A stretch of DNA of 64,000 bases from Bolinopsis microptera (lineage: Eukaryota > Ctenophora > Tentaculata > Lobata > Bolinopsidae), in the NCBI RefSeq assembly GCF_026151205.1, contig NC_087075.1:15203628-15267627 (forward strand). The letters are read 5' to 3'. The position numbers and the translations under genes are program-made. This document shows positions 33,901-44,072 of the stretch, one piece after another (within the stretch, counting starts at the first letter, position 1; each line of letters opens with the position of its first letter). The notes beneath the pieces were generated by a model that ran no database searches, had not been told where the DNA came from, and was given only the letters and a program-made list of their open reading frames with translations.

Positions 33901-36900
33901 TTTTTTAAATGATAGAAGATTACCAGCGATTGTCTTGTAACCCTGGGAGCTCTGGCCAGGGCAAACAAGCTTGCCACAATCCTCCTGAGAAAGTAAAAGT
34001 TTAGGCGAGGAAAGGGGTTTTGTGGGGTGGGGAAGGGGGGGGGGGGGGGGGGGGGGGTTGTATTATCATTAAACTAGAAAACCCGTGGTCACAGGGAAGA
34101 AGGTAATAGTATTTTTATCTATCTTAAGTAATCAGTTTTTGTGGCATCAAAAATAATTCTCTGAATTATAAGCAAGAAGATAAGGTAGAACCTGATTGTT
34201 GTTCATTAGTTTACGCTCTAGTAAGTCGCGATTACAGCAAATGAAATCAAAATCGGTTTCTGAACTGTTTAGAAGCGTTAAATTCAGTGAAGTATATCAT
34301 GCTTTTAAACTCTAAATACTTCAGGTTGTAATCCTACACTATTCAGCATTCCATGTCACGGTACCCTAAAGGCCTAAACATTCCTCATATATTTTCTTAA
34401 ATGTAACAGAAACTGAGTATTTTGATTTTATCTGCTGTAATTGCTACTTGCGTAAAAATAGGTTTTGGGCTAATAATTCAACAACCTAATGCCCAATTTT
34501 AGCTCCTTACTCCAAACAGAAACCGAGTTATATCAAGTGGAGAGATGTGTGTGTAGATATCCAAAAAGAGCGTGGTCAATTGCAAAGTTCCCCCTCAGCG
34601 ACATAACAAAGGGCCCCGGCAGGGCCCTTTTTTGGAGCACACTTTGATAATTTATGTCAATACCAGCAAAGTTCAATATGAATAAGCAATATTTGGATGG
34701 AAAAAGGTATACGGTATATGAGCCAAAAATAGCCAAAATCTGTCGATTTGAGTTCGTAAAATACAGGTAAGGGGGGCAAATCTGATTTCATAGGATTTTT
34801 CTAATATTTTTCCCATATTTCATGGTTTTTATGGTTTCCTTGCTAAAATACCCTTAAACAATCACATAAGCATGATTGATGACCAATTGCATACGAAAAA
34901 ACAGAAAAATGGGACAGAAACCGCTTAAAAATCGATGAAATCTTAAAATTTCTAGTCAAAAAAGATGCTTTTTGTATGACAGAAAGTGCCAAATTTTCAA
35001 AAAAATTGATTTTTTTGTCCAGAAATGTATTGAAAGTTGTCCTATTTTACTAAAACTAATCATAATCGACGATTTAATCTAAATTCAAACCACCAAGATG
35101 TGACCAGAGGCATAAAAAGGCAAAAAACTGCAAAGTCACAATGCCCTATGAGATTGCCCCACTGTGCCTGCTTGGTTTGAAACTTCCTCGATAAGATTTT
35201 AAGTAATCGTTTCGTTTCTATAATGATCGCTTTGTAATCACTCTGTAACAGATCTGTAATCATTCTGTATAATCATTCATTTTGGAATTTGGATAACCAT
35301 TTAATTAAATTACAAATTAAAACAAATTAACTAATTGTTCAAAATTTTGGGTACACACGCGAAATATTCCTGAAATTGAGTCTTAGGCGCAAAGTACCCA
35401 AAAATTAAGGCTGTGGCGCGAGTGCCAAAAAATTAAGAATTTTGCCCCCTATGAAGAAAATCATTCCTACACCCCTGGAAAAACTTGACTAGGGTACTAG
35501 CAAAGCTGCGCTCTTTGCTATAGAAACACACTTTTTAAGAGATTTTACCAGCGTATCCTCTAAAATCATTAAATTTAAAAAGTCTGCTAAAATTGGATCG
35601 TTCCAATTTAAGACCTTCCTTATAAATGGTGTAATTGTCAACATTTTTGGCCAAATTGAGCTTCTGACTCCAATCAGAAGCAGAGATATTTTTGTTTAAA
35701 CTTATCATTTCATTTTAAACATGATTTTGAACCAGAAACATACTTAGGAGTGGTTAAGATCCCCGATGCTCGGAAAAGCTTAACAAGGTTTCGTATTAGC
35801 TGCCACAATCTTTACATTGAGAGGGGCCGTTACGAAACCCCCCTAGTACCAAGAGAACATCGATGGTGCACTTTTTGCTTTTTCAGCAAGGGGCTTAAGC
35901 CTATCGAGGACGAAATTCATGTTCTAACTGACTGTTTACTCTACTCCTCAGTTAGAGAAAAATTTAACTTCCATCCCAAAAATATTACTGACCTAGCCGG
36001 TTTGCTATCCGATAAAACACTAGACCCTACAAAATTTACTGCCACAGCAAGAGCAATCCATTCAATTCTCTCTGTGAACGAAAATTTTACAGCCTACTAT
36101 AAGAGCCCAGATTTCCACTCAAATACTGGCCAATGCATAATGCTATAGGACCTCAAAAATAGTATTATATTAAACATTTCTATTTTATCCCTACACATCT
36201 GTAAATAACTAGAATTGTGTAACCTTAAATTATTTCAGAATTATAACTATTGTGAATTCAATAAAATAATTATCACTTTTGTATCCTTGTATCCTTGTAT
36301 CCTTGTATCCTACAAATAATTTTTTGATGGGTCCCTTCATCTATTCTGAGTCCCAAACCCTGTTTTAAGACGGGAATATAGCCAGATCCATGAGTATATT
36401 GAAATTTTGGACGGTCCCAATGTTCAATCTAATGCTTAGATTTAGTTATCATAAGGAGAGTTGGTGTAACATAGCCAAAATTTTACCAAATTCCAATTTT
36501 GACAGAAGGCTACCCGATGCGGCCCACAGGCACTGGTCAGTGCCCCGAGTCCCCAACACCCTCAAAACAAGCACTGATCTGGTCTAAACGATCTCCTCAA
36601 AATGTCAGTCAGAAGCACTACCTATTTTGTTGGTAAAATGCTATTTTTACTGCAATCTATATTTATGTGAATTCTACACATTAAAACATATATGGGCCAC
36701 CAACCAACCCATTATTTTCAAGTCAGCATTGTCGGTAATATTAACCCCTGCAGTAGGAATGGGAATGGGAGCTAGAATGGGAAGGAGATCAGTGAGAACC
36801 AGAAGGGAAACCGCATTTAACCTTCAGTCAAACCACAATATGAAAATTAATGAAGTCTAGCAATTACACAGAAACAAAATATTGAAAGATAAGAAACATG

Positions 36901-37118
36901 CATCGTTATAAACTTTTAAAAGGAACCTTTTCAACTGGAGATTCTTTGAAACACTTGTCTTTAAAACTTGACTGTTGATGCAACTGATCGATTTCCTGGA
37001 AGGAAAGATCGATTAGAGCAGTTTTTGTGAACAACAAATACATTATAAATATTGTACTTACTTGACAGATAAAGCATTTCTCCCAATTCATTTGTTCATT
37101 CTGATCTGCCAAAAACAT
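27982..37118 (-). CDS. Large uncharacterised protein with a FEN1/XPG-like nuclease core (nine exons, 1415 aa)
   Basis: Exons on the minus strand: 37118-37062, 33984-33028, 32859-32737, 32605-32395, 31626-31460, 31200-31040, 30926-30776, 30585-30442, 30258-27982. All junctions are GT-AG and every phase closes (0,0,0,1,0,2,0,0). The N-terminus has a zinc-finger-like CFIC...C....C followed by YHRRC (residues 15-86). A middle region has KDNLDADRTNIQGKGHFHGT, then HLNPGQ and LPLMGAMHIEK, matching a family I recall as abundant in cnidarian, mollusc and echinoderm genomes (HLNPGQ, GGLHIE, NYARWLPVH, EEADTR, DTDVVV, GCDT). The C-terminal half has acidic residues placed as in FEN1: VVIDLS (D1017), VTDNY (D1059), LEADYR (E1151, D1153), SNDTDVVV (D1176, D1178) and SGCDFTES (D1238). 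A cysteine-rich tail CSCRVGSSCTRCKC...C (1387-1413) may bind zinc. Nuclease activity is inferred; the biological role is unknown. Intron 1 is 3 kb and holds LINE and G-tract sequence. Confidence 0.88.
30259..30441 (-). other. Intron 8 of the FEN1-like gene (removes an in-frame TAG)
   Basis: Without splicing, the frame from 30585 to 27982 is open except for one TAG at 30328-30330. A donor CAG/GTAAAA at 30442 and an acceptor CTCTGTTTTCAG at 30259 remove 183 bp in phase 0. The join gives LLIQLVTSVLYDM, which fits the RxxHQVT..LY pattern of the family, so the stop is intronic. Confidence 0.8.
31673..31694. repeat. G homopolymer in intron 4
   Basis: A run of about 20 G preceded by AGA and followed by TAAAAG. 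No matching C-tract end was found nearby, so it may be a remnant of a G-ended element or a simple repeat. Confidence 0.7.
34030..34190. repeat. G homopolymer plus dispersed repeat in intron 1
   Basis: A run of about 23 G at 34036-34058 is followed by the CTAGAAAACCCGTGGTCACA repeat (34076), whose family member at 11.33 kb is split by the TTAA element. Confidence 0.7.
35733..36315 (+). mobile_element. 5'-truncated LINE 3' end with TATCCTTG tail
   Basis: A plus-strand frame ending at 36148 encodes the C-terminal domain typical of cnidarian-type LINE polymerases: IERGRY, then a WCTFC...EDEIHVLTDC zinc-knuckle-like motif. It is followed by a short 3' UTR and four tandem TATCCTTG units at 36282-36311, probably the 3' tail used for reinsertion. 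It lies in intron 1 of the FEN1-like gene, antisense to it. Confidence 0.8.
36316..37061. other. Rest of intron 1 of the FEN1-like gene
   Basis: AT-rich. A GGTACC-poor stretch with CCCGATGCGGCCCACAGG near 36515 may be another old retroelement fragment, but no frame supports it. Confidence 0.4.
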
Positions 37119-37739
37119 TCATTATGAAAGGTAACAATAAGATTAAAGTGAGAATAAACCAAAGATCAAGTTATTATCAATACTGATAGGATAAGCTATG
37201 TGTTGTATGTACTTTAAAATGTCTATGAATAAATTCTTTGCAAAAATGATGTTTGTGCCCAGCTTTAAATTAAACTTTAAAATACAAAATAGGTCTTATG
37301 AATATGAAAACTTAAGTGATTTGTGATTGCCAGTTTACATGAGTAAGCCCTTATCGTTCAAATTCAATTTCAGCATATGATGAAGCACCAAAAATATTCC
37401 ACTCTGATATGTTTGATAAAATAAAAGGAAACTTTAAATAAATAATTGCAATCAAATAGTGGACAACTCTTGGTTTCTTAAAATTCTTGCTTAAAATACA
37501 CTTAATTAAATGTATCCACATTTGTACTGAAGTGTCGTTTTAAAAGATTTAAGAAATTCTGTCGTATATTCCTCCTTCATTTTTAAATGACGAAATCGAA
37601 ATAATCAGCAACACCAACACAATGCAACTTAAAAATAAAAGTGAAATTGCAAATAAGATGCGTATAGCGCTCGATTTCTATCGACGATTCGATTTTTTAT
37701 TGCGCAGGACGAGTGCGCGGCGTAAAAATCGCGATCTCG

Positions 37740-37877
37740 ATGAACGCTGAGCGAATATTGCTACACGTACGGTGGTTAAAAATTATTTACATCTCGACTA
37801 AAACAATAGTATAAAAATTTTAATAATCGGAGAAAAAAAATCTGTGCTCGCGCTTGGCGCTTATTACACTGACTAAT
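37740..37877. repeat. Dispersed repeat, inverted relative to 21250-21400
   Basis: It contains TTGCTACACGTACGGTGGTT and TCTGTGCTCGCGCTTGGCGC, the inverse of the segments at 21.25-21.40 kb. It directly abuts the hairpin cluster. Confidence 0.7.
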
Positions 37878-38016
37878 AGTGTCTTCGACACTGTAGCGTC
37901 TTCGACGCTACAGGGGGAGCCGCGCACTTCGTGCGCGGCGGGTCATACAACGTATGACAACAAAAACCGTAAGTCTCCAATTTTTTCGTGCGCGGCGGGT
38001 CATACAACCTATGACA
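37878..38016. repeat. Cluster of perfect hairpins with TTC (complement GAA) triloops
   Basis: Adjacent perfect stems: 37878-37892 (6 bp, AGTGTC-TTC-GACACT), 37891-37913 (10 bp around GTC-TTC-GAC), 37919-37939 (9 bp, GCCGCGCAC-TTC-GTGCGCGGC) and 37942-37958 (7 bp, GTCATAC-AAC-GTATGAC). A partial second copy of the last two follows at 37988-38016. A decayed inverse relative is inserted at 20633-20739. Confidence 0.85.
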
Positions 38017-38302
38017 AAAGTGCACTATGAGGCGCAAAATTCAAATGCTGCGCTTTTATGCTTTTTGGACGAGATATTTCGCAGTATTTTGTTAAATGTT
38101 ACTTGTTACTGGGCTGCGCTCAGCTTATCATTCCGCCGAATCTTTATTCGGTTTATAAACATGATAGCCTGAGGTCCCCGGTAAAAATTTTCGCGATAAT
38201 CGATAACGATTTTTGGGAAATTATCGCCGATAATTATCGGCCGGTAATATTGAATATCGAAGGTAATATTTATTTGTCAATTCTTCGCAGTTCGGCGAGG
38301 CC

Positions 38303-38420
38303 TTGACGGATGTTAATCGTCTAAATTTCTTTGAAGTAGCGCGCGCTGCTTTCTTCTCGAAATGCCGCAAGTGCTACGAAGTAGCGCGCGCCGGGCCAGA
38401 TCATTAACAATGGTCAAGGC
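38303..38420. repeat. GC-rich dispersed repeat, second copy of 20266-20420
   Basis: Shares TTGACGGATGTTA, CGTCTAAATTTCTT, two GAAGTAGCGCGC and ATTAACAATGGTCAAGG with the 20.3-kb copy in the same order. Confidence 0.75.
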
Positions 38421-39189
38421 GAGGCCCAGTCTAGTATAGTAGTAGCGCATTTTCCAGACTAGATGTAACTACGTGGTTAAGAGAAGCATGATTGAGTGCA
38501 CGGCGCGGTCCAGTAACGCATTACGCTACAAAGGTAATATCGAAGAAGGTCACTTCCCCTTCAAGAATGAATCAATTTAGTAGCTTCATTTTGAAAACAA
38601 AGGCATACATTATCATTTCGAGCCAATGTTTTGACGTATTAAACAACGATAGTCTGCATGCCGACTGGTAGTCATGGTAATTCGATAACTACTCTTCTTA
38701 ATAGGATGATATTGTTCGTTATATTTAAATTTTATACCGATTTAAACGGTTCCTGTGTACAATGAGAGACTATAACAATTACTTGTAATATTACAAACTA
38801 AAATTATGCTGGGTATTTACTAAGATATTTGGTCTGATGGAAGGGTTTTGACAACCTTACCGACAATATTCTGATTCAGCAAAAAAAGATAAAATAAAAT
38901 TTGGTAACGTCCAACTAACTTGAAACAATCGTTAATTCTAAGTAACTAAATTTTGTAAAGATCCTTTGGTTGTTTTAACCTGTTGTTTTGGTGTGTATTC
39001 CCTTAACCTACTGGTTCAAATAGCAGCCGAATAACATTCAATAAAACAAGAAATTTACTTTTTAAAGATTTTGCAGCACTGTTTAAAACCAATATCATTT
39101 TGTTCCTCTAAACTAGATCCTACGAAAATACTGATTAATGATACATCAAAAAGTTCATTCGCTTTGAATTGAAATTCAATCATAATAGT
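38421..39189. other. Unassigned DNA 3' of the peptide precursor gene
   Basis: AT-rich with no supported gene. The 3' UTR of the minus-strand precursor should extend into the right end of this stretch. Confidence 0.4.
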
Positions 39190-41132
39190 CTAGGCAGCGA
39201 AATATTTGCTCCTTTTCACAAACGAGTTCCCCTCATCAGCTCCGTCCAGCAACATTAAACCGTGACCAATCTCTCTTTTCTTCACGAGAGATATACCGTG
39301 TCCTACTTCCCGTTTCTTTAGACCACCGTTACCATGGCTACCAACAGTATCAATCTCTTCGCTGAGTTGAGCTTCTTTGTTATCATCTAGGAGCGGGTTT
39401 TTCATCCCTGAAATGTATGTTATTAAAAATAAAATCAATAAAATAGGGGGACTCATGTTGATGTAGTAACCATGGTAATTAGGGCTGGCATGGTATGGGA
39501 GCTGGTGGTATTGGAGTTGGTGGTATTGGAGCTGGTGGTATTGGAGCTGGTGGTATTGGAGCTGGTGGTATTGGAGCTGGTGGTATTGGAGCTGGTGGTA
39601 TTGGAGCTGGTGGTATTGGAGCTGGTGGTATTGGAGCTGGTGGTATTGGAGCTGGTGGTATTGGAGCTGGTGGTATTGGTGCTGGTGGTATTGGAGCTGG
39701 TGGTATTGGAGCTGGTGGTATTGGTGCTGGTGGTATTGGAGCTGGTGGTATTGGAGCTGGTGGTATTGGAGCTGGTGGTATTGGAGCTGGTGGTATTGGA
39801 GCTGGTGGTATTGGAGCTGGTGGTATTGGAGCTGGTGGTATTGGAGCTGGTGGTATTGGTGCTGGTGGTATTGGAGCTGGTGGTATTGGAGCTGGTGGTA
39901 TTGGTGCTGGTGGTATTGGAGCTGGTGGTATTGGAGCTGGTGGTATTGGAGCTGGTGGTATTGGAGCTGGTGGTATTGGAGCTGGTGGTATTGGAGCTGG
40001 TGGTATTGGAGCTGGTGGTATTGGAGCTGGTGGTATTGGAGCTGGTGGTATTGGTGCTGGTGGTATTGGAGCTGGTGGTATTGGAGCTGGTGGTATTGGT
40101 GCTGGTGGTATTGGAGCTGGTGGTATTGGAGCTGGTGGTATTGGAGCTGGTGGTATTGGAGCTGGTGGTATTGGAGCTGGTGGTATTGGTGCTGGTGGTA
40201 TTGGAGCTGGTGGTATTGGAGTTGGTGGTATTGGAGTTGGTGGTATTGGAGCTGGTGGTATTGGAGCTGGTGGTATTGGAGCTGGTGGTATTGGAGCTGG
40301 TGGTATTGGAGCTGGTGGTATTGGAGCTGGTGGTATTGGAGCTGGTGGTATGGGAGCTGTTGGTATGGGAGCTGTTGGTATGGGAGCTGTTGGTATTGGA
40401 ACTGGTGGTATTGGAGCTGGTGGTATTGGAGTTGGTGGTATTGGAGTTGGTGGTATTGGAGCTGGTGGTATTGGAGCTGGTGGTATTGGAGCTGGTGGTA
40501 TTGGAGCTGGTGGTATTGGAGCTGGTGGTATTGGTGCTGGTGGTATTGGAGCTGGTGGTATTGGAGTTGGTGGTATTGGAGTTGGTGGTATTGGAGCTGG
40601 TGGTATTGGAGCTGGTGGTATTGGAGCTGGTGGTATTGGTGCTGGTGGTATTGGAGCTGGTGGTATTGGAGCTGGTGGTATGGGAGCTGTTGGTATGGGA
40701 GCTGTTGGTATGGGAGCTGTTGGTATTGGAGCTGGTGGTATTGGAGCTGGTGGTATTGGAGCTGGTGGTATTGGAGCTGGTGGTATTGGAGCTGTTGGTA
40801 TGGGAGCTGGTGGTATTGGAGCTGGTGGTATTGGAACTGGTGGTGGCTAATGGTTCTATTGGTATTAGCATTGGGGCGAAACAGTATTTCTAATTCATTT
40901 CTAACGATGAATATTAACTTTTTGAGACAAGGTTTTACTTACAAATTTGATAGGAGACGGTGAACAGCTGAAATAGCAGCACAATCCTGAAAATAAAATA
41001 ATCTGTAATTTGTATATCAGTACACTGTACAGTCTGATGACAGTTCTAAACATTTAACAATATTAATCTACTTAAACTTTAAGCATTTAGGTAGCAACCC
41101 ATCACTCACCAGAAGAAGTTGGCAATCCTCAT
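39190..41132 (-). CDS. Secreted peptide precursor with dibasic cleavage sites (candidate neuropeptide)
   Basis: Three exons: 41132-41110 (MRIANFF), 40986-40943 (completing a hydrophobic [14 protein letters not shown]) and 39407-39190. Donors are GTGAGT and GTAAGT; acceptors are ATTTTCAG and ACATTTCAG. Phases 2 and 1 close to a 94-aa product. A signal peptide of about 20 residues is followed by an acidic spacer and then three basic sites. These give [27 protein letters not shown]..., followed by VKR-SKYFAA and stop. The two KKR-E[VI]GHG[IL] segments are repeats, as in multi-copy peptide precursors processed by prohormone convertases in the secretory pathway. I recognise no named peptide family. 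The second intron is almost entirely a 15-bp minisatellite. An ATG at 39456 also gives a hydrophobic start, but it lies in the polypyrimidine region of that acceptor, so I prefer the spliced form. Confidence 0.7.
39492..40846. repeat. 15-bp minisatellite inside the peptide gene intron
   Basis: About 90 units of GGTATTGGAGCTGGT. Variants GGTGCT, GGAGTTGG and GGTATGGGAGCTGTT fall in recurring patterns; a triple block of the last variant appears at about 40349 and again at about 40679. The 15-bp length and lack of stops keep several frames open on both strands (for example TSSNT, HQLQY, GAGGI and ELVVL), so the long ORFs across it are not evidence of coding. Confidence 0.95.
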
Positions 41133-41972
41133 GATTAACCCAACAATTACACAGCGATAATCTCCTCTGAAGTAAGTGAAATATTTATCTGTTCAGCGGA
41201 ACTACTGGATCATAACAACTGAAACTGAAAAGTAAAGTCCTCGGTGCTCGGCATTTAAAGGAGTTGTATACAAACCTGAAACTTGGCCAATGAAAACACC
41301 GACGTCACGTAAATCGGTTACTTTGACCAACCAAAGAGCTCGAGGAGTGCCTTCACGTTGTTATCACTCTGTTAAGTGCTCTCCGTGTCTGCTGATACGG
41401 ACTGTTAAGTGCTCACATACACATTACTACAGTTTCTACTAGTCACGTGTCCTGTAATATCCCTGATCTATCCCTCTATATATGTTACTATTTGCTCTAA
41501 TTAGCGGTCACGTACAGACTAATTTCATAATTATTAGACCACAGATCTTGTAAACTCAATAATATAATGCTATAACTGCAAAAGCAACTAGTCAGCAACT
41601 GGAAAAGGAAACCGCAACAAGCCCAAACTAGTCAAAACAAATCCACTTATTTCAGTTTAACAGGAAGCTATCTAAACGTGTATGTGAGCACTAACTATTA
41701 ATCGGTGGAAACTTGTCTGGATCGCTAGGTTGCCAGGTTACCAGATTGGTGAACACTTATCTGCTTTGTAGGCACTCGTACTCAAGTTTTATTGATTCGC
41801 AGGCTTTAAAAGTTTAAAGAGCTTGGTAAACGAATCTCACAGCAGCATTTCCACCCATATCATATTCGCCCATATCATATCCGCCCAAAAAGTCAGGGCT
41901 AAATTGGTCGTATAAACTTATAATGTGTGGTTTTGATGGAAGTTACTGATTCTCACCGTTAAAAAGTTACCG
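41133..41972. promoter_or_regulatory. Upstream region of the peptide gene
   Basis: The minus strand upstream of the ATG holds TTTAAATGCC near 41260, a TGACGTCG CRE-like site near 41303 and an inverted CCAAT (plus-strand CCAAT at 41288). These are weak by-eye motifs. The rest to 41972 shows no gene. Confidence 0.3.
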
Positions 41973-42379
41973 TTAAAGATTTTACTGGAGGAGGTGAAAC
42001 ATTTTGCTAACCACACACTGACAATTGACAGTGGCTCAGTGGCTCAGTCGGTTAATCCGCCTGTCTACTGGCCCTGACGTTGTGAGTTCGAATCCCAGTT
42101 GGGCCAAAATCTCAAAAACTGAAGGGCAGCCGTCACTCACCAAACCATGGTGTAAATGGTAGTGGCTTTCATTAGAGCTAAGAAAATAACACGAGTGTAT
42201 ATGCCTGGGGTTGCTTCCCGACTATACTGCAGGGAAATCTGTACCGAAAGGACCGTGGCCGAAATGCAATTAGACAGGGAAATCGGCTCCCCGACTGCGG
42301 TCGACCAAATTATTATTAATATTAAAGATTTTACTGGAGGAGGTGAAACATTTTGCTAACCACACACTGACAATTGACA
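41973..42379 (+). mobile_element. tRNA-derived SINE flanked by 58-bp direct repeats
   Basis: An exact 58-bp sequence (starting TTAAAGATTTTACTGGAGG, ending CTGACAATTGACA) occurs at 41973-42030 and 42322-42379. Between them, 42031-42321 starts GTGGCTCAGTGGCTCAGTCG and has an A box TGGCTCAGTCGG and a B box GTTCGAATCCC. A tRNA-unrelated body follows, with a short ATT-rich tail. The acceptor-like ends pair, but the D-stem does not, so it is a SINE head and not a working tRNA. The plus-strand copy count in this window is one. Confidence 0.85.
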
Positions 42380-42497
42380 TCATAACTACCATTATTGGAG
42401 GTCAAATAGAGCATGGATAAATGCTGCTCAAACCAGAAACCAACCTGTACGCCTGTATGTATGTACGACCGCCCACATTAAAAAAGTAAATGATATT

Positions 42498-42690
42498 TGA
42501 ATGACCATCCGCAAATGAAAAATGATACCGAGAATGAAATAATACCGAGAATGAAATGATACCGAAAATGAAATGATACCGAGAATGAAATGATACCGAG
42601 AATGAAATGATACCGAGAATGAAATGATACCGAGAATGAAATGATACCGAGAATGAAATGATACCGAGAATGAAATGATACCGAAAATAA
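42498..42690. repeat. 17-bp minisatellite grown from a MITE segment
   Basis: About nine units of GATACCGAGAATGAAAT, followed by AAATCGGTCGCTTGCG. The unit and both flanks match the inner segment of the palindromic MITE (for example 56066-56096), where it occurs once. So the array arose by expansion inside a MITE fragment. Confidence 0.9.
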
Positions 42691-43802
42691 AATCGGTCGC
42701 TTGCGTATCTCATTGTCTCATTGAATATTAAAGTCATTATTATAAAGGTATATTAGAACCAGACAGAAACAAAGCCTGAACGTAACCCCTCGGTTTCAGT
42801 TCCTTGTTTAACGCCGCCGTACAGCAAGGACACCCACCGAGTCGCCAAGGCTGGGCACATAGCTCAATCCACAAGATGCTCTATCAAATTTTGCTTGTAT
42901 ACCGAGAATCTACAGGAAATATTTCCTTGTCGAACTCCGCTACGTGTCGAACTAGAGTCTATGTAGCGTACTCTAGTTCGACAAATAGTTTCTGCTTGTG
43001 ATCCATGGGCTATTGCCGGGTCCTTATCATAGGATCAAATGGTTCAATAACAGGTGCACGAGATCAGAAATTAAGTTTAGGTAATCTTAAAAACTATTTT
43101 CTGATATCAAGCAACCAGCAGTTGCAAATTTTAGAACCAGTCAGTATAATCAATAATATTAATTGTAATTCTCCTACCTTACAAACTTAATCTACAATAT
43201 CGATCTATAAAACGGAGTACGAGTTACCTGGGGCACCGTTTAGTCTACAATTGTGCTAACTAACAATTAAGTCTGAGGTCAGCTAAGCACCAGATTGTAA
43301 AGAAGTTATCATTATCAATTGTCTCAATCAGCTCCCAATAAAATTACATAATGACAATGTGCACATTACAGTTACACACACTATTGCATATTAGTTAAAC
43401 AGCATGAGATAAGTGGAAAGCAAACCGCGGGGGTCTCCAGTCGGGGGTCCTGAAAATGTTTGAATTTTTGAGTTAGAACTCATGAGAACGTGCATGGCTC
43501 ACGGAACGTTATCAAATTTCATATGAGACTCAAAATTATATGATAAAAAACTAAATTGAAAGATATTCTGAATAAAAATAGATAGAATTAAAAATTTTAT
43601 CTTTAAGAATATCTTTCTCATCCAGTCGAAGTTCTTTTGCCGAACTTTAGTACGTGTCGAACTAAAGTCCAGGTAGCGCACTTTTAGGTTTGTCGAACTA
43701 CAGTACGTGCATCGAACTTCAACTTGAGTGCCTGTCGAATTAAAGTATGTGTACCAGTTAGCCTGTGTATACGGCACGGACACTATATTATATGAACGTG
43801 TA
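42691..43802. other. Unassigned DNA
   Basis: No supported gene. Repeats of TGTCGAACTA(A/G)AGT occur near 42920-42990 and 43640-43750 and look like fragments of one dispersed family. Confidence 0.4.
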
Positions 43803-44072
43803 ATTAATTATATCACTTCGAGATGGCAGGGCCTACTCTCATGCTGTCTAATAGGTGATGATTAATTCTGAAAAACTAGGGACAACTGGGGAATAATCCC
43901 AGATGATTTCGCTCTGAGAATCAGGGTCAGTAGCTCAATAGGTAGAGCAAGACACACGATATGTCGAGGTTCTGGGATCATTCCCCAGTTGTCCCTAGTT
44001 TTTCAGAATTAATCATCACCTATAGACAGCATGAGAGTAGGCCCTGCCATCTCGAAGTGATAATAATAATTA
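43803..44072. mobile_element. Fold-back element with a tRNA-like loop
   Basis: Arms 43803-43900 and 43974-44072 are inverted copies of about 98 bp with one small indel (CTAATAG against CTATAG). The loop of about 75 bp contains GGGTCAGTAGCTCAATAGGTAGAGCA, which resembles a tRNA D-arm with an A box. The B-box region GGTTCTGGGATC is degenerate. It could fold into a long cruciform or a hairpin RNA. Confidence 0.8.

Noticed and set aside
39190-39456. Separate small secreted protein starting at the ATG at 39456 ([16 protein letters not shown])
   Set aside because: The hydrophobic codons coincide with the polypyrimidine tract and CAG acceptor of the intron; the upstream signal-peptide exons join in phase.
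39453-40893. Long ORFs of 450-470 codons on both strands over the 15-bp array (TSSNT, ELVVL, GAGGI)
   Set aside because: A stop-free 15-bp repeat keeps several frames open. Strong splice sites with matching phase on both sides place the array in an intron.
42031-42107. Functional tRNA gene
   Set aside because: A and B boxes are present, but the D-stem does not pair and it heads a 291-bp unit with flanking duplications, so it is a SINE.
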